NCBI GenBank assembly: GCA_049965795.1
Contig: JBMFVW010000003.1
Span: forward strand, 40,070 to 104,069
Source of the DNA: Acidulodesulfobacterium_A sp049965795
Lineage (GTDB): Bacteria > SZUA-79 > Acidulodesulfobacterales > Acidulodesulfobacteraceae
Reading direction: 5' to 3'
Length of the DNA stretch: 64,000 nucleotides
Shown here in pieces: positions 25,895-34,870 of this stretch. Each line of letters starts with the position of its first letter. Position 1 is the first letter of the stretch. The notes beneath the pieces are model-generated. The model had not been told where the DNA came from. It ran no database searches and saw only the letters and a list, made by a program, of their open reading frames with translations. The position numbers and the translations under genes are program-made.

Positions 25895-26311
25895 TTAAGA
25901 TTTCTTTTCCGGTTTCCGTTTTTCGTATTTTACTTTAACCAAGGTGTCCAATCCGCCCCTGGATTCGAATTTTGCCGTAACTTCCATAAATTCAGGTTTT
26001 AACAGTTCTGTCAAATCGTTAATAATTCTGTTTACTGCATGTTCCTGCAGTATTCCTACATTCCTGAAAGAAAGCAGATAATATTTCAGCGATTTCATTT
26101 CGACTAATTTTTTAGACGGTATATATGTTATAAAAATTTCCGCCGTATCGGGAAGTCCCGTCCATGGACAGACGGAGGTAAACTCCTTAGTAGATATAGT
26201 TACGGCCGTTCCGCTTCCTTTATAACTAAAATCCAATGTTTCCAATATTTCTACGTCTATGTTTTTTTCATCTAAAATATCGAATCTTTTATTTAAATAT
26301 TTATCTTCCAT
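25895..26311 (-). CDS. queF: NADPH-dependent 7-cyano-7-deazaguanine reductase
   Basis: QueF reduces preQ0 to preQ1 in queuosine synthesis. The 138-residue short-type enzyme carries the catalytic Cys at 48 in FTSVCPWTGLPD, a conserved EMKSLKYYLLSFRN (NADPH-binding-like) segment, and the QEHAVNRI motif. The length and motifs fit the YkvM (unimodular) subfamily. It faces gatD tail to tail and diverges from murI. No preQ1 riboswitch structure was seen upstream. Confidence 0.93.
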   Translation of the reverse strand: MEDKYLNKRFDILDEKNIDVEILETLDFSYKGSGTAVTISTKEFTSVCPWTGLPDTAEIFITYIPSKKLVEMKSLKYYLLSFRNVGILQEHAVNRIINDLTELLKPEFMEVTAKFESRGGLDTLVKVKYEKRKPEKKS

Positions 26312-26421
26312 TAGTTTTTGATTTTTATTTTTTGATTTTTATTTTATAATATTTACTGTATTTGTAGAGTTTTTATAAATTATAGCATAATTATTATAAA
26401 TCATAAATAAAATTTAATAAT

Positions 26422-26521
26422 NNNNNNNNNNNNNNNNNNNNNNNNNNNNNNNNNNNNNNNNNNNNNNNNNNNNNNNNNNNNNNNNNNNNNNNNNNNNNNN
26501 NNNNNNNNNNNNNNNNNNNNN
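26422..26521. other. assembly gap of exactly 100 N between identical flanks
   Basis: The 55 bases before the gap (26367-26421) are identical to the 55 bases after it (26522-26576). The contig ends overlap, so the real distance between queF and murI is probably about 155 bases shorter. Confidence 0.95.
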
Positions 26522-26587
26522 GAGTTTTTATAAATTATAGCATAATTATTATAAATCATAAATAAAATTTAATAATAAAATTTAATA

Positions 26588-27466
26588 ATGAAATTTAATA
26601 ATTCCCCTATAGGAATATTCGATTCCGGTCTCGGCGGTCTTACCGTTTTTAAAGAAATAAGAAAGATTTTGCCTTTCGAAGACTTAATTTATTTCGGAGA
26701 TACCGCCAGAGTTCCTTACGGAAACAAATCTAAAGAAACCATAATAAAATATTCGTCCGAGATATTAGGCTTTTTAACCGATAAAGGCATAAAGATAGCT
26801 ATAGTCGCCTGCAATACTTCCTCAAGTTTGGCGCTCGATTATTTGCGTAAAATATCGACTGTTCCTATATTCGGAGTTATAGAACCGGGTGCGCAAAAAG
26901 CTGTTGAAGTTTCTATGAATATTACCGGACGTAAAATTATAGCCGTAATAGGTACTTCTGCAACCGTCAAGAGCGGGGCATATTCTAAAACGATAAAAGA
27001 AAAAGCCGGATTATTATACGGCGTTAAAAAAAGCGAAACTGTTAATATTTCAAATACAGATTTTAACGAAAATTTAGAAATTATAGAAAAATCCTGCCCT
27101 CTTTTTGTACCGTTAGTCGAAGAAGGTTTTTTAAACGAAGAAATAACTAAAAATGTAATAAAATATTATTTAGCTTCCGTAATAAAGGAAAAACCTGCAT
27201 GCCTTGTCTTGGGCTGTACCCATTATCCTATTCTTAAGGATTTTATTGAAAAAGAAATAGCAGATAATACAGAAATTATAGATTCCGGAGTTGAAACGGC
27301 GAGGTCGGTTAAAAATTATTTGGAAGAATTTGGAATGCTGAAATCCGGAACGGAATTTGGAAACGAAATCTTTTTTGTAAGCGATGATTCCGAAAGATTT
27401 AAGGAACTTGGCGGTAAATTTCTCGGCAGGCCTATCGATAACGTTTATGTCGTTAATTTTTCGTAG
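26588..27466 (+). CDS. murI: glutamate racemase
   Basis: Makes D-glutamate for peptidoglycan. The 292-residue protein has both catalytic cysteines, VACNTSSS (Cys 75) and LVLGCTHYP (Cys 210), the start PIGIFDSGLGGLTVF, and the YFGDTARVPYG segment. The length is slightly above the usual 265. Together with murT and gatD it handles the D-glutamate position of the stem peptide. The reading begins soon after the assembly gap; the ATG at 26588 matches the family start. Confidence 0.96.
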   Translation: MKFNNSPIGIFDSGLGGLTVFKEIRKILPFEDLIYFGDTARVPYGNKSKETIIKYSSEILGFLTDKGIKIAIVACNTSSSLALDYLRKISTVPIFGVIEPGAQKAVEVSMNITGRKIIAVIGTSATVKSGAYSKTIKEKAGLLYGVKKSETVNISNTDFNENLEIIEKSCPLFVPLVEEGFLNEEITKNVIKYYLASVIKEKPACLVLGCTHYPILKDFIEKEIADNTEIIDSGVETARSVKNYLEEFGMLKSGTEFGNEIFFVSDDSERFKELGGKFLGRPIDNVYVVNFS

Positions 27467-27535
27467 TAGAAGCTTTTTCTTTTTATAAATACTATATATA
27501 GTCAATTCTATGCATAATATAGGAGCATATAATAT

Positions 27536-29983
27536 ATGATAAAAAATTTCAGGGAAGAATTAAAAAAAAGGCTGATACTTTCGGACGGAGCTATGGGGAC
27601 TGTCCTTCAGCTTAAAAACCTTCTGCCCAAAGGACTTCTCCCCGAGAGTTTTAATATTACCGAAAAAATTAAATATATAAAAGAAGTCCATAAAAGCTAT
27701 TACGATGCAGGCAGCGAAATAATAGTGGCGAACACTTTCGGCGCCAATAGGCCTAAGTTAGCCGAATACGGTTTGTCGGATAAAATTTACGAGGTAAATT
27801 TTAACGCCGTTAAAGCCGTTAAGCAGATTGCCGGCGATGATGCGCTGACGGCTATGTCTTTAGGTCCTACCGGAAAATTTATTTACCCTGTCGGTGAAAC
27901 TACTTTTAAAGAAAGCATAGAGATTTATAAAGAACAAGTAAAAGCCGGTTTAGATGCCGGAGCCGATATTTTTCAGCTTGAAACTATGATAGATCTGCAG
28001 GAGATAAGAAGCGCAATTATAGCCGTTAAAGAATTGTCCGATAAACCGGTTATAGCAATGATGACGTTCGACGCCACATACAGGACTATATTGGGAACTA
28101 CTCCTGAGGTTTTTGCCATAACGGCAGACAGTCTTGGAGCGGATGTTATAGGAGCTAACTGCTCGGTCGGACCGTCCGGAATTTACGAAATTTTAAAAAA
28201 AATGGCTTCGGTTACCGATATTCCGCTTATTTCTAAACCTAATGCCGGAATTCCGAAATTAAAAGACGGTATTACTATTTTTCCGGGGAAGCCGGAAGAT
28301 TTTACTTCTTTAGTTTCGGAACTTGCTCTTATAGGAGTCAGGGTTATTTCGGCATGCTGCGGAAGCAGCGAAAATTTCATAAAAGCTCTAAGACAAGAAA
28401 TTGATTTAGTCAATAAAAGCGGTCTGCCGGCTAAAGGCATAAGACGAGATGACGGATTGCTTATAACTTCAAGGACGGAATTCGTCCCTATCGGTTATAG
28501 ACATCCTCCCGTTATTATAGGCGAAAGAATTAATCCTACCGGCAAAAAAGACTTTATAGAAGAGCTTAAAAACGGAAAAACTAATTATATAAGAAAAACG
28601 GCCGTTAAACAGGTTGAAGCCGGAGCCTCCGTCCTCGATTTAAACGTCGGCGTTCCCGGAACCGACGAAACCGTATCGATGAAAAACGGTATTAATGCCG
28701 TAACGGGAGTATCGCATGTTCCGGTATCCATCGATTCTTCCAATCCCGATGTTTTAGAAGAAGCTCTTATGCTTTATCCGGGTAAGCCCCTTGTTAATTC
28801 TATAAGCGGAGAGGAAAAGAAACTCTCTAAAATTATGCCGTTAATAAAAAAATACGGCGCAGGAGTTTTAATTTTAGCTTTAAACGACGAAGGCATTCCG
28901 GAAACTGCGGAAAAAAGAATAGATGTAGCTTACGGAGTATATAAAAGGCTTGTAGATTACGGTATAAAACCATACGATATAATCGTAGATTTTTTGACTC
29001 TTCCTATAAGCGCAGGACAGGAAAAGTCCTTAGTAACTATAGAAGCTCTGTCTAAGAATAAAAACAACCTTAATCTTCCGACAGTTTTAGGCGTCAGCAA
29101 CGTTTCTTTCGGTCTTCCCAAAAGATCTTATATAAATTCTTCTTTTCTTTCTTTATGTCTTAAAGAGGGTTTAAGCGCAGCTATAATAAATCCTGAGGAC
29201 GAATATTTAACGGCTAATTTTTATGCCATGAATGCGCTTCTAGGCAAAGATTATTTATTTAAGAACTATATTAACAGATTTTCCGACTCCGCGAAAAACT
29301 ATTCCTCGAATAAAACTGCCGAAAAAGAATCAGGAAGCGAAACGAATAAAACCGAAGGAGAACTTTTGCGCGAAGCGGTAATCCGCGGAGAAAAGGAGCA
29401 TATTACGCAATATGTCGAAAAATTATTGTCTGACGGAGAATCGCCTTTAGATATAGGCAATAAATATTTAATTTCGGCGCTTGAAGAAGTCGGCAGGCTG
29501 TTTGAAAAAAATATCTATTTTCTTCCGCAGGTAATGGAAAGTGCCGATGCCATGAAAACCGCATTTAACAGAATTAAGCAGGAAATGCCTAAAAATTCTA
29601 AAATTTCTACCGGACCAAAAATATTAATGGCAACCGTAGAAGGCGACGTACACGATATAGGAAAAAATATAGTAACTATGCTTCTTGAAAATAACGGCTA
29701 CGAGGTTATAGATTTGGGAAGAAACGTAAAAACCGAAAAAATTATTGAAGAAGCTTCTAAAAATAAAGTCGATTTTGTAGGGTTGTCGGCTTTAATGACT
29801 ACCACGGTAACCGAGATGGAGCATGTTATAAAAGAATTAAAGAAACATGGTTTAAAGGTTTTTTCTATGGTAGGCGGAGCAGTAGTAACAGAAGATTATG
29901 CTAAATCTATCAATGCCGACATCTATGCAAAAAATGCCATGGAAGCAGTAGAAAAGATTAAGCGCTTTGTTGCAAAATTATGA
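27536..29983 (+). CDS. metH: cobalamin-dependent methionine synthase without reactivation domain
   Basis: MetH moves a methyl group from methyl-THF through cobalamin to homocysteine. Domains in order: homocysteine-binding barrel (about 1-300; zinc ligands Cys near 208 in GANCSVGPSG and CC near 273 in SACCGSS), pterin-binding barrel (about 320-580; VIIGERINPTGKK, LDLNVGVPG), cap helices (about 610-690) and cobalamin-binding domain (about 690-815; GDVHDIGKNIV with the cobalt-ligand His near 706). The 815 residues end there: the C-terminal SAM-dependent reactivation domain of the full-length type (about 1200 residues) is absent. Reactivation must come from another protein; a RACo-like ATPase gene lies at 40090. 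Confidence 0.93.
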   Translation: MIKNFREELKKRLILSDGAMGTVLQLKNLLPKGLLPESFNITEKIKYIKEVHKSYYDAGSEIIVANTFGANRPKLAEYGLSDKIYEVNFNAVKAVKQIAGDDALTAMSLGPTGKFIYPVGETTFKESIEIYKEQVKAGLDAGADIFQLETMIDLQEIRSAIIAVKELSDKPVIAMMTFDATYRTILGTTPEVFAITADSLGADVIGANCSVGPSGIYEILKKMASVTDIPLISKPNAGIPKLKDGITIFPGKPEDFTSLVSELALIGVRVISACCGSSENFIKALRQEIDLVNKSGLPAKGIRRDDGLLITSRTEFVPIGYRHPPVIIGERINPTGKKDFIEELKNGKTNYIRKTAVKQVEAGASVLDLNVGVPGTDETVSMKNGINAVTGVSHVPVSIDSSNPDVLEEALMLYPGKPLVNSISGEEKKLSKIMPLIKKYGAGVLILALNDEGIPETAEKRIDVAYGVYKRLVDYGIKPYDIIVDFLTLPISAGQEKSLVTIEALSKNKNNLNLPTVLGVSNVSFGLPKRSYINSSFLSLCLKEGLSAAIINPEDEYLTANFYAMNALLGKDYLFKNYINRFSDSAKNYSSNKTAEKESGSETNKTEGELLREAVIRGEKEHITQYVEKLLSDGESPLDIGNKYLISALEEVGRLFEKNIYFLPQVMESADAMKTAFNRIKQEMPKNSKISTGPKILMATVEGDVHDIGKNIVTMLLENNGYEVIDLGRNVKTEKIIEEASKNKVDFVGLSALMTTTVTEMEHVIKELKKHGLKVFSMVGGAVVTEDYAKSINADIYAKNAMEAVEKIKRFVAKL

Positions 29984-30191
29984 TATCAATAGACATTAAT
30001 TTTGATGTAACATCTTTATTTTATTAAGCTTTTGTTACAATTTTACAAAGCCTGTGGATTTCTTTTGTAAAAGCCTTATAATTTGAAAAAAGATTTTAGA
30101 AAAATTAAGCAGTTAATCAAAGTGATTAATTTTTAATCAATATTAAGCCTTTGATATTTAAAGTAAAATCAATTAACTAATTAATTTTATT

Positions 30192-31670
30192 ATGATTCTT
30201 AATAAAAAACAAAAAGCGGAAATTTTTTTATATATTTTTTTAAAATTCATCTTAAATAAAATATTAAAAAGAGAAGGCGACGTCCTTCCGGCTCATATTT
30301 TACGCAAAATAGATAAAAAAGTTTTAGAAAATTTTGCAAAACATATAACTTCTCTCGGCATTCCCGTTATACTCGTAACAGGCACAAACGGAAAAACTAC
30401 TACTTCCAACATTATTGCCGAAACTATTAAACTTTCCGGTAAAAAAGTATGTTTTAATTCTAACGGCGCAAATATGACAAACGGAATTTTGGGGGCTATT
30501 ATCGGTTCTTATAGATTATCGAAATCTTCGGGTATAGGCATTAAAGACATTGCAATGCTTGATTTTAAATTTACCGCAGACGTTGTGGTCATGGAATGCG
30601 ACGAAAAGGTTTTTCCTGACGTATGTTCTATTTTAAATCCTAAAATAATAACGGCTACCAACTTTTACAGGGATCAGTTAGACAGATACGGAGAAGTAAA
30701 CTCTACGGTATTTGAAATAAAAAAAGCCGTTAAAAAAATATCGGAAGAGTTTAAAAATAATAACTCGGGAAGAATTTCATTGGTTCTGCCTTCGTTTGAG
30801 CCGTTAGCGGCTTTTTTGGGATATGAAATAAACGCCGATAAAAAATATTTCGGCTTCGGCGAATCATTTTTTAATTCAAATTATTCAAACGATATTAATT
30901 CTAACGGAATGGAATTGTCCGATGCGGTAGCCTGTCCTAACTGTAAAAGTATGATGTTTTCTTCAAAAGACCGTACGATAAACCGTTTTTTATATAATTT
31001 TAAATGCGAAAAATGCGGCTATGCAGGACATGAACCTGATATAAAAGCAACACAAAATATTTCCGGCAGTATAACCTTAGAATTTAAAAAAGAAAAACCG
31101 TATTTTTTTTCTTTTAAACCTGCGTTAACCGGAGATTATAATGCGGCAAATTATCTTGCCGCCTATACTGTTTTGAAATGTATAGATATAGACGGAGATG
31201 CAATAAAAACTTTATTTGAAAATTTTGAAACTAAATTCGGCAGGTCTTATAAAAAAAAGATAAGAGATTTTGAAATAAATATTGACTTAGTGAAAAATCC
31301 GGCAGGATTTGCAGGCGTTCTTAAGAAATTGACTGAAAGCGGTTCAAAAGTAAATATTTTATTTGCGTTTTCGGATAGAGCAGCCGACGGAAAGGATGTT
31401 TCATGGATATGGGACGTAGATTTTGAAAAATATAAAGATTATATAGAAAATGCTGTTATTTCCGGTTTAAGACCTTACGATATGGCATTAAGACTAAAAG
31501 CGGCCGGCATGAATCCTAAAAAAATAGCAGTCGAATATAATTTAAAAAAAGCGGTAGGGATTACCATGGATAAAGCGAAGACGACGGATTTGAACGAAAA
31601 AAAAATATACATACTGCCTACTTATACCGAATTATTAAGGTTGAAAAAATATATAAACGGTATAAAATAA
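30192..31670 (+). CDS. murT: MurT-like Mur ligase (lipid II isoglutaminyl synthase subunit)
   Basis: A Mur-ligase family protein of 492 residues. The ATP-binding loop VTGTNGKTTTSN (about 63-74) and the central ligase domain are clear. A four-cysteine zinc ribbon (CPNCKSMMFSS ... FKCEKCGYAG, about 248-285) is inserted in the central domain, as in MurT. The C-terminal DUF1727-type domain (IRDFEINIDLVKNPAGF, NILFAFSDRAADGKDVSWIWDVDFE) is also typical of MurT, including the acidic DxSW motif. The partner gatD is at 25090. The amidated product in this organism is inferred; the pair is best known from Gram-positive bacteria. Confidence 0.85.
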   Translation: MILNKKQKAEIFLYIFLKFILNKILKREGDVLPAHILRKIDKKVLENFAKHITSLGIPVILVTGTNGKTTTSNIIAETIKLSGKKVCFNSNGANMTNGILGAIIGSYRLSKSSGIGIKDIAMLDFKFTADVVVMECDEKVFPDVCSILNPKIITATNFYRDQLDRYGEVNSTVFEIKKAVKKISEEFKNNNSGRISLVLPSFEPLAAFLGYEINADKKYFGFGESFFNSNYSNDINSNGMELSDAVACPNCKSMMFSSKDRTINRFLYNFKCEKCGYAGHEPDIKATQNISGSITLEFKKEKPYFFSFKPALTGDYNAANYLAAYTVLKCIDIDGDAIKTLFENFETKFGRSYKKKIRDFEINIDLVKNPAGFAGVLKKLTESGSKVNILFAFSDRAADGKDVSWIWDVDFEKYKDYIENAVISGLRPYDMALRLKAAGMNPKKIAVEYNLKKAVGITMDKAKTTDLNEKKIYILPTYTELLRLKKYINGIK

Positions 31671-31712
31671 AATAGGCGGTATTTTTAAATCTTAAAAACA
31701 AATAATTAAAGC

Positions 31713-32081
31713 ATGATATTAACATCTTACATTTTAATCGGTTTTGCGCTGGTCTTTACATCTATAGGACAGATTTTTCAAAAAATAGGATCCGGAAAAA
31801 TAAAAAAAGAGCATCTAAAAATAGGCATAAAATCAGTTCTCGTTTTTTTTAACGGCTATATTTTTTTTGCTCTTATTATGCTTTTTTTTGCAACTATATT
31901 TTACCTGCTGGCATTGTCTTCTCTGCCTCTTTCTATAGCTTATCCAATGTTGTCCGGAGGTTACGTTCTTGTTGTCCTTCTTTCTAGAATATTTTTAAAA
32001 GAAAAAGTAAGTCTTAAGAGATGGATAGGCGTTTTTATTATTATATTCGGCATATTTATTATATTTAATTCGGGCAAATGA
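31713..32081 (+). CDS. small four-helix membrane transporter, SMR/EamA-like
   Basis: A 122-residue protein with four hydrophobic segments and a short charged C-terminal end, the layout of small multidrug resistance and ArnE/ArnF-type half transporters. The segment LPLSIAYPMLSGGYVLVVLLS (about 71-91) and the FLKEKVSLKRWIGVFIIIFGI ending are typical of the wider drug/metabolite transporter group. The membrane glutamate of the first helix of EmrE-type pumps is not seen (SYILIGFALVFTSIGQIF), so classical drug export is doubtful and a lipid-carrier or sugar-lipid flippase-like role is an alternative. It stands between murT and recO on the same strand. Confidence 0.75.
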   Translation: MILTSYILIGFALVFTSIGQIFQKIGSGKIKKEHLKIGIKSVLVFFNGYIFFALIMLFFATIFYLLALSSLPLSIAYPMLSGGYVLVVLLSRIFLKEKVSLKRWIGVFIIIFGIFIIFNSGK

Positions 32082-32125
32082 TTATTCTAAGTTTAAAGTA
32101 TTAAGTGTCTGGAGTAATAAAACAT

Positions 32126-32923
32126 ATGAAACTTCATTCCACGAAAGGATTTGTTATATACGCAAAAAAAATGAATGAAGCGGATCTGCTTTTAAGCTAT
32201 ATAACGGAAGATTACGGGAAAATTACTTGTTTTGCGAATAACGCAAGGAAGAGCAAAAAAAGGTTTCTGGGAAAATTAGAACCGGCTATGCTGACTAATA
32301 TCAAATTTTACGAAAAACCCGGCATGACGCTTGATATATTATATGAAGTAGATCTTGTAGAGGATTATAAAAATCTTAGAAAAAATATAGACGTATATCT
32401 TTTTTTAACTAAATTTATCGAGATTTCAAGAGTCTTGTGTCAGGAAAGAGACGTAAATAAAAATATATTTAATCTTATAAAAAATATTTATACCGGACTT
32501 AATAGATTAGAAACTTTAAATTCTCAGGCCGGTATGCAAACACCTTTAGCTCCTATTCTGCTTAAATATGAAATTTTTTTTATTGCCAATCTTCTTAAGT
32601 TTACCGGAATTTATCCTAATTTTACCGACTGTATAATCTGCGGCAAAAACAATGCATATAACGAATTTGGATTCAGCCTTAAAAAAGGAGGCGTTATATG
32701 CAGTTCGTGCGCTGACGATAAAAACAACGGCTTTAAATATTTAGAAATTAAAAAGATGCCGGTCAATTTTATAAATCTGTCGAACTTAATGATCGAATCC
32801 GATATTTCTATAATAAATAAGCTTAACGTAAAAGAAGATGTGCTAATGGATTGTTCGGCATTTTTACGTGATTTTTTGACGTTTCATACGGGAAAAAGAC
32901 TTAAATCTTTTGAAACTATTTGA
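32126..32923 (+). CDS. recO: DNA repair protein RecO
   Basis: RecO loads RecA with RecR in the RecF pathway. The N-terminal OB-fold (MKLHSTKGFVIYAKKMNEADLLLSYITEDYGKITCFANNARKSKKRFLGKLEP) matches well, and a zinc site is visible as CIICG (about 170) and CSSC (about 197). I take the ATG at 32126 (265 residues) rather than the GTG at 32105. A repeat element follows directly before selA. Confidence 0.92.
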   Translation: MKLHSTKGFVIYAKKMNEADLLLSYITEDYGKITCFANNARKSKKRFLGKLEPAMLTNIKFYEKPGMTLDILYEVDLVEDYKNLRKNIDVYLFLTKFIEISRVLCQERDVNKNIFNLIKNIYTGLNRLETLNSQAGMQTPLAPILLKYEIFFIANLLKFTGIYPNFTDCIICGKNNAYNEFGFSLKKGGVICSSCADDKNNGFKYLEIKKMPVNFINLSNLMIESDISIINKLNVKEDVLMDCSAFLRDFLTFHTGKRLKSFETI

Positions 32924-32927
32924 TTAA

Positions 32928-33013
32928 CCTTAATCATGCAATAGAAAATATTTGCAAAAAAAATTAATCTGACGCCTTTTCCGAGCAGATAACTTGCTAT
33001 TGCAGGATTAAGG
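32928..33013. repeat. repeat family 1, outer hairpin with core arm inside
   Basis: CCTTAATCATGCAATAG (32928-32944) and CTATTGCAGGATTAAGG (32997-33013) are inverted arms with one mismatch. Between them AAAATTAATCTGACGCCTTT (core right arm) and CCGAGCAGATAACTTG are shared with the element at 63744. Confidence 0.8.
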
Positions 33014-33036
33014 ATTAAATTGATATTATATAAAAT

Positions 33037-34482
33037 ATGGAAATTAAAATTAAAAATAAAAACGAAATATTGAGGCGGATTCCAAGCGTCCAGTCCGTAT
33101 TGGAAGGAATTAAGGACTCTCAGATATATAAATCTTTTCCTTATGAATTTATAAAAGATAAAATAGAAAATTTGATAGAATACGAAAAGAAAAAAATTAT
33201 CGAGTCGATGCAGAACGGATTTGAGCAGAGTATTTCGGCATACCGATATAGACTTGACGCAGAATTTTTTATAAAAAAACTTCATGAAGATTTAAACGAT
33301 TTTTCATTCACTTTAAAGAGAGTCGTTAACGGAACGGGAGTCGTTATCCACACGAATTTAGGGCGCTCTATTTTACCGGAAAGCGCATTGGAAAATATTT
33401 CAAAAATATCATCTTCATACTCTAATCTTGAGTTCAATCTTTCTGATGGAAAAAGAGGAAAAAGATATTCGCACGTAGAATACCTTCTTAAAAAAATTTT
33501 AAAATGCGAAAAAGCTATAGTAGTAAACAATAATGCGGCGGCAGTATTTATGTCGCTTTCCACGTTTTGTTCGGGAACAAAAAAAGAGGTCGTAGTTTCA
33601 AGGGGCGAACTGGTAGAGATAGGCGGCTCGTTCAGGATACCGGATATTATGTCTGCTTCCGGAGCGGTCTTGATAGAGGTCGGGGCTACCAACAAAACTA
33701 AACTGAGCGATTATGAATCTGTCATAAACGAAAATACGGCTTTATTGTTAAAAGTGCATCAAAGCAATTTCAGGATAGTAGGCTTTACTGCAAGCCCTTC
33801 GGGAAAAGATATCGCATCAATGGCCAAAAAGCACGGTATTCCCGTAATGGAGGATCTCGGCTCCGGAAGTTTCGTAGATGTAAGAAAATTCGGACTTCCG
33901 TATGAGCCTACCGCCCAAGAGGTCTTAGGGAACGGGGTTGATGTCGTTACTTTCAGCGGCGACAAACTTCTCGGCGGACCTCAGGCAGGAATAATAGCCG
34001 GAAAAGCCGAATACATTGACAGAATAGCATTAAATCCGTTAAACAGGGCTTTTAGAATAGACAAAATGACTCTTGCAGGACTTGAAGCCGTTCTTTTTGA
34101 ATATTTAGATACCGACAGGGCGGTTAAAAATATTCCTACGCTTTCTCTTATCGCCCAATCCGATTCGGAAATAAAACGAAAGGCCGCAAAACTTTTAAAT
34201 TTAATTAAAAGATCCGAAAATATAGACAAATCCCTGTTTGAATTTAAAATAACCGGAGATTCCAGCCTCGTTGGCGGCGGAGCTCTTCCTGATTACGAGC
34301 TTAAAACGTATTCGCTATCTATAATCCATAAAAAAGTCGGTGCATCCGGCATAGCCGAAATATTTAGAAAAGCTAAAACTCCGGTTATAGGCAAAATAAA
34401 AAACGGAGAGTTCAGGCTTGATATGCGGACCGTTTTCCCCTGCGATTTCAACGACATACTCGCCGCCTTAATCTCTGTCTGA
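33037..34482 (+). CDS. selA: L-seryl-tRNA(Sec) selenium transferase
   Basis: SelA turns Ser-tRNA(Sec) into Sec-tRNA(Sec) using selenophosphate. The 481-residue PLP enzyme begins with the family's IPSVQSVLEG region and has RVVNGTGVVIHTNLGRS, SFRIPDIMSASGAVLIEVGATN and the PLP lysine in TFSGDKLLGGPQAG (about Lys 310). Length is typical. With selD at 38947 this shows the organism makes selenoproteins; selB and tRNA-Sec are not in the window. Confidence 0.97.
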   Translation: MEIKIKNKNEILRRIPSVQSVLEGIKDSQIYKSFPYEFIKDKIENLIEYEKKKIIESMQNGFEQSISAYRYRLDAEFFIKKLHEDLNDFSFTLKRVVNGTGVVIHTNLGRSILPESALENISKISSSYSNLEFNLSDGKRGKRYSHVEYLLKKILKCEKAIVVNNNAAAVFMSLSTFCSGTKKEVVVSRGELVEIGGSFRIPDIMSASGAVLIEVGATNKTKLSDYESVINENTALLLKVHQSNFRIVGFTASPSGKDIASMAKKHGIPVMEDLGSGSFVDVRKFGLPYEPTAQEVLGNGVDVVTFSGDKLLGGPQAGIIAGKAEYIDRIALNPLNRAFRIDKMTLAGLEAVLFEYLDTDRAVKNIPTLSLIAQSDSEIKRKAAKLLNLIKRSENIDKSLFEFKITGDSSLVGGGALPDYELKTYSLSIIHKKVGASGIAEIFRKAKTPVIGKIKNGEFRLDMRTVFPCDFNDILAALISV

Positions 34483-34870
34483 TTTGCTTTTGCGGAAAAG
34501 GTGTCAAATTATTTTTTTTGTCGATATTTTTTTGTTAAATGACGGTTTTTGTATGCAAAAAAAATAAAATTTGGTACCTTTTCCTGTAGTATTTAGCACC
34601 TCCTTTTTAAAAGTATAGAGGTAACGGCTATCGAAGGTATCGTTATTTTTATAAAAAGGAAGGGGCTTTCGGTCCGCCGGAGTGGTTTTTATTTTGTTTT
34701 ATTGGTATAATATATAACTAAAATTATAAAAATATATTTTTATAATTTTTAGAGTAAATAAAGTAAAAATATTACATGTTATGTTATGGAGGCGTAAATT
34801 CAATTTAACGGAGCGTCGCCATAATGCGAAAAGGAAGAATAAATTCTAACCTTTAAATTTGGATATTTTT
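34483..34870. other. non-coding region before the HNH gene
   Basis: No gene is seen. It has a family 1 repeat (34494-34586), a CCTCCTTTTTA/TAAAAAGGAAGG inverted pair around an imperfect inner inverted repeat (about 34607-34665), the sequence TTCGGTCCGCCGGAGTGGTT (34668-34687) that resembles 54182-54202, and a TATAAT at about 34705 that could be a -10 box for the downstream gene. Confidence 0.5.
34494..34586. repeat. repeat family 1, both arms diverged
   Basis: GGAAAAGGTGTCAAATTATT (from 34494) and the inverse of GGAAAAGGTACCAAATTTTA (to about 34586) frame a 93-base element with T-rich and A-rich inner flanks as in other copies. Confidence 0.65.

Noticed and set aside
26312..26421. Possible preQ1 riboswitch before queF
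   Set aside because: The sequence is A/T-rich and shows none of the conserved aptamer positions.
27467..27535. Possible cobalamin or SAM riboswitch before metH
   Set aside because: The gap of 69 bases is too short and has no conserved box.
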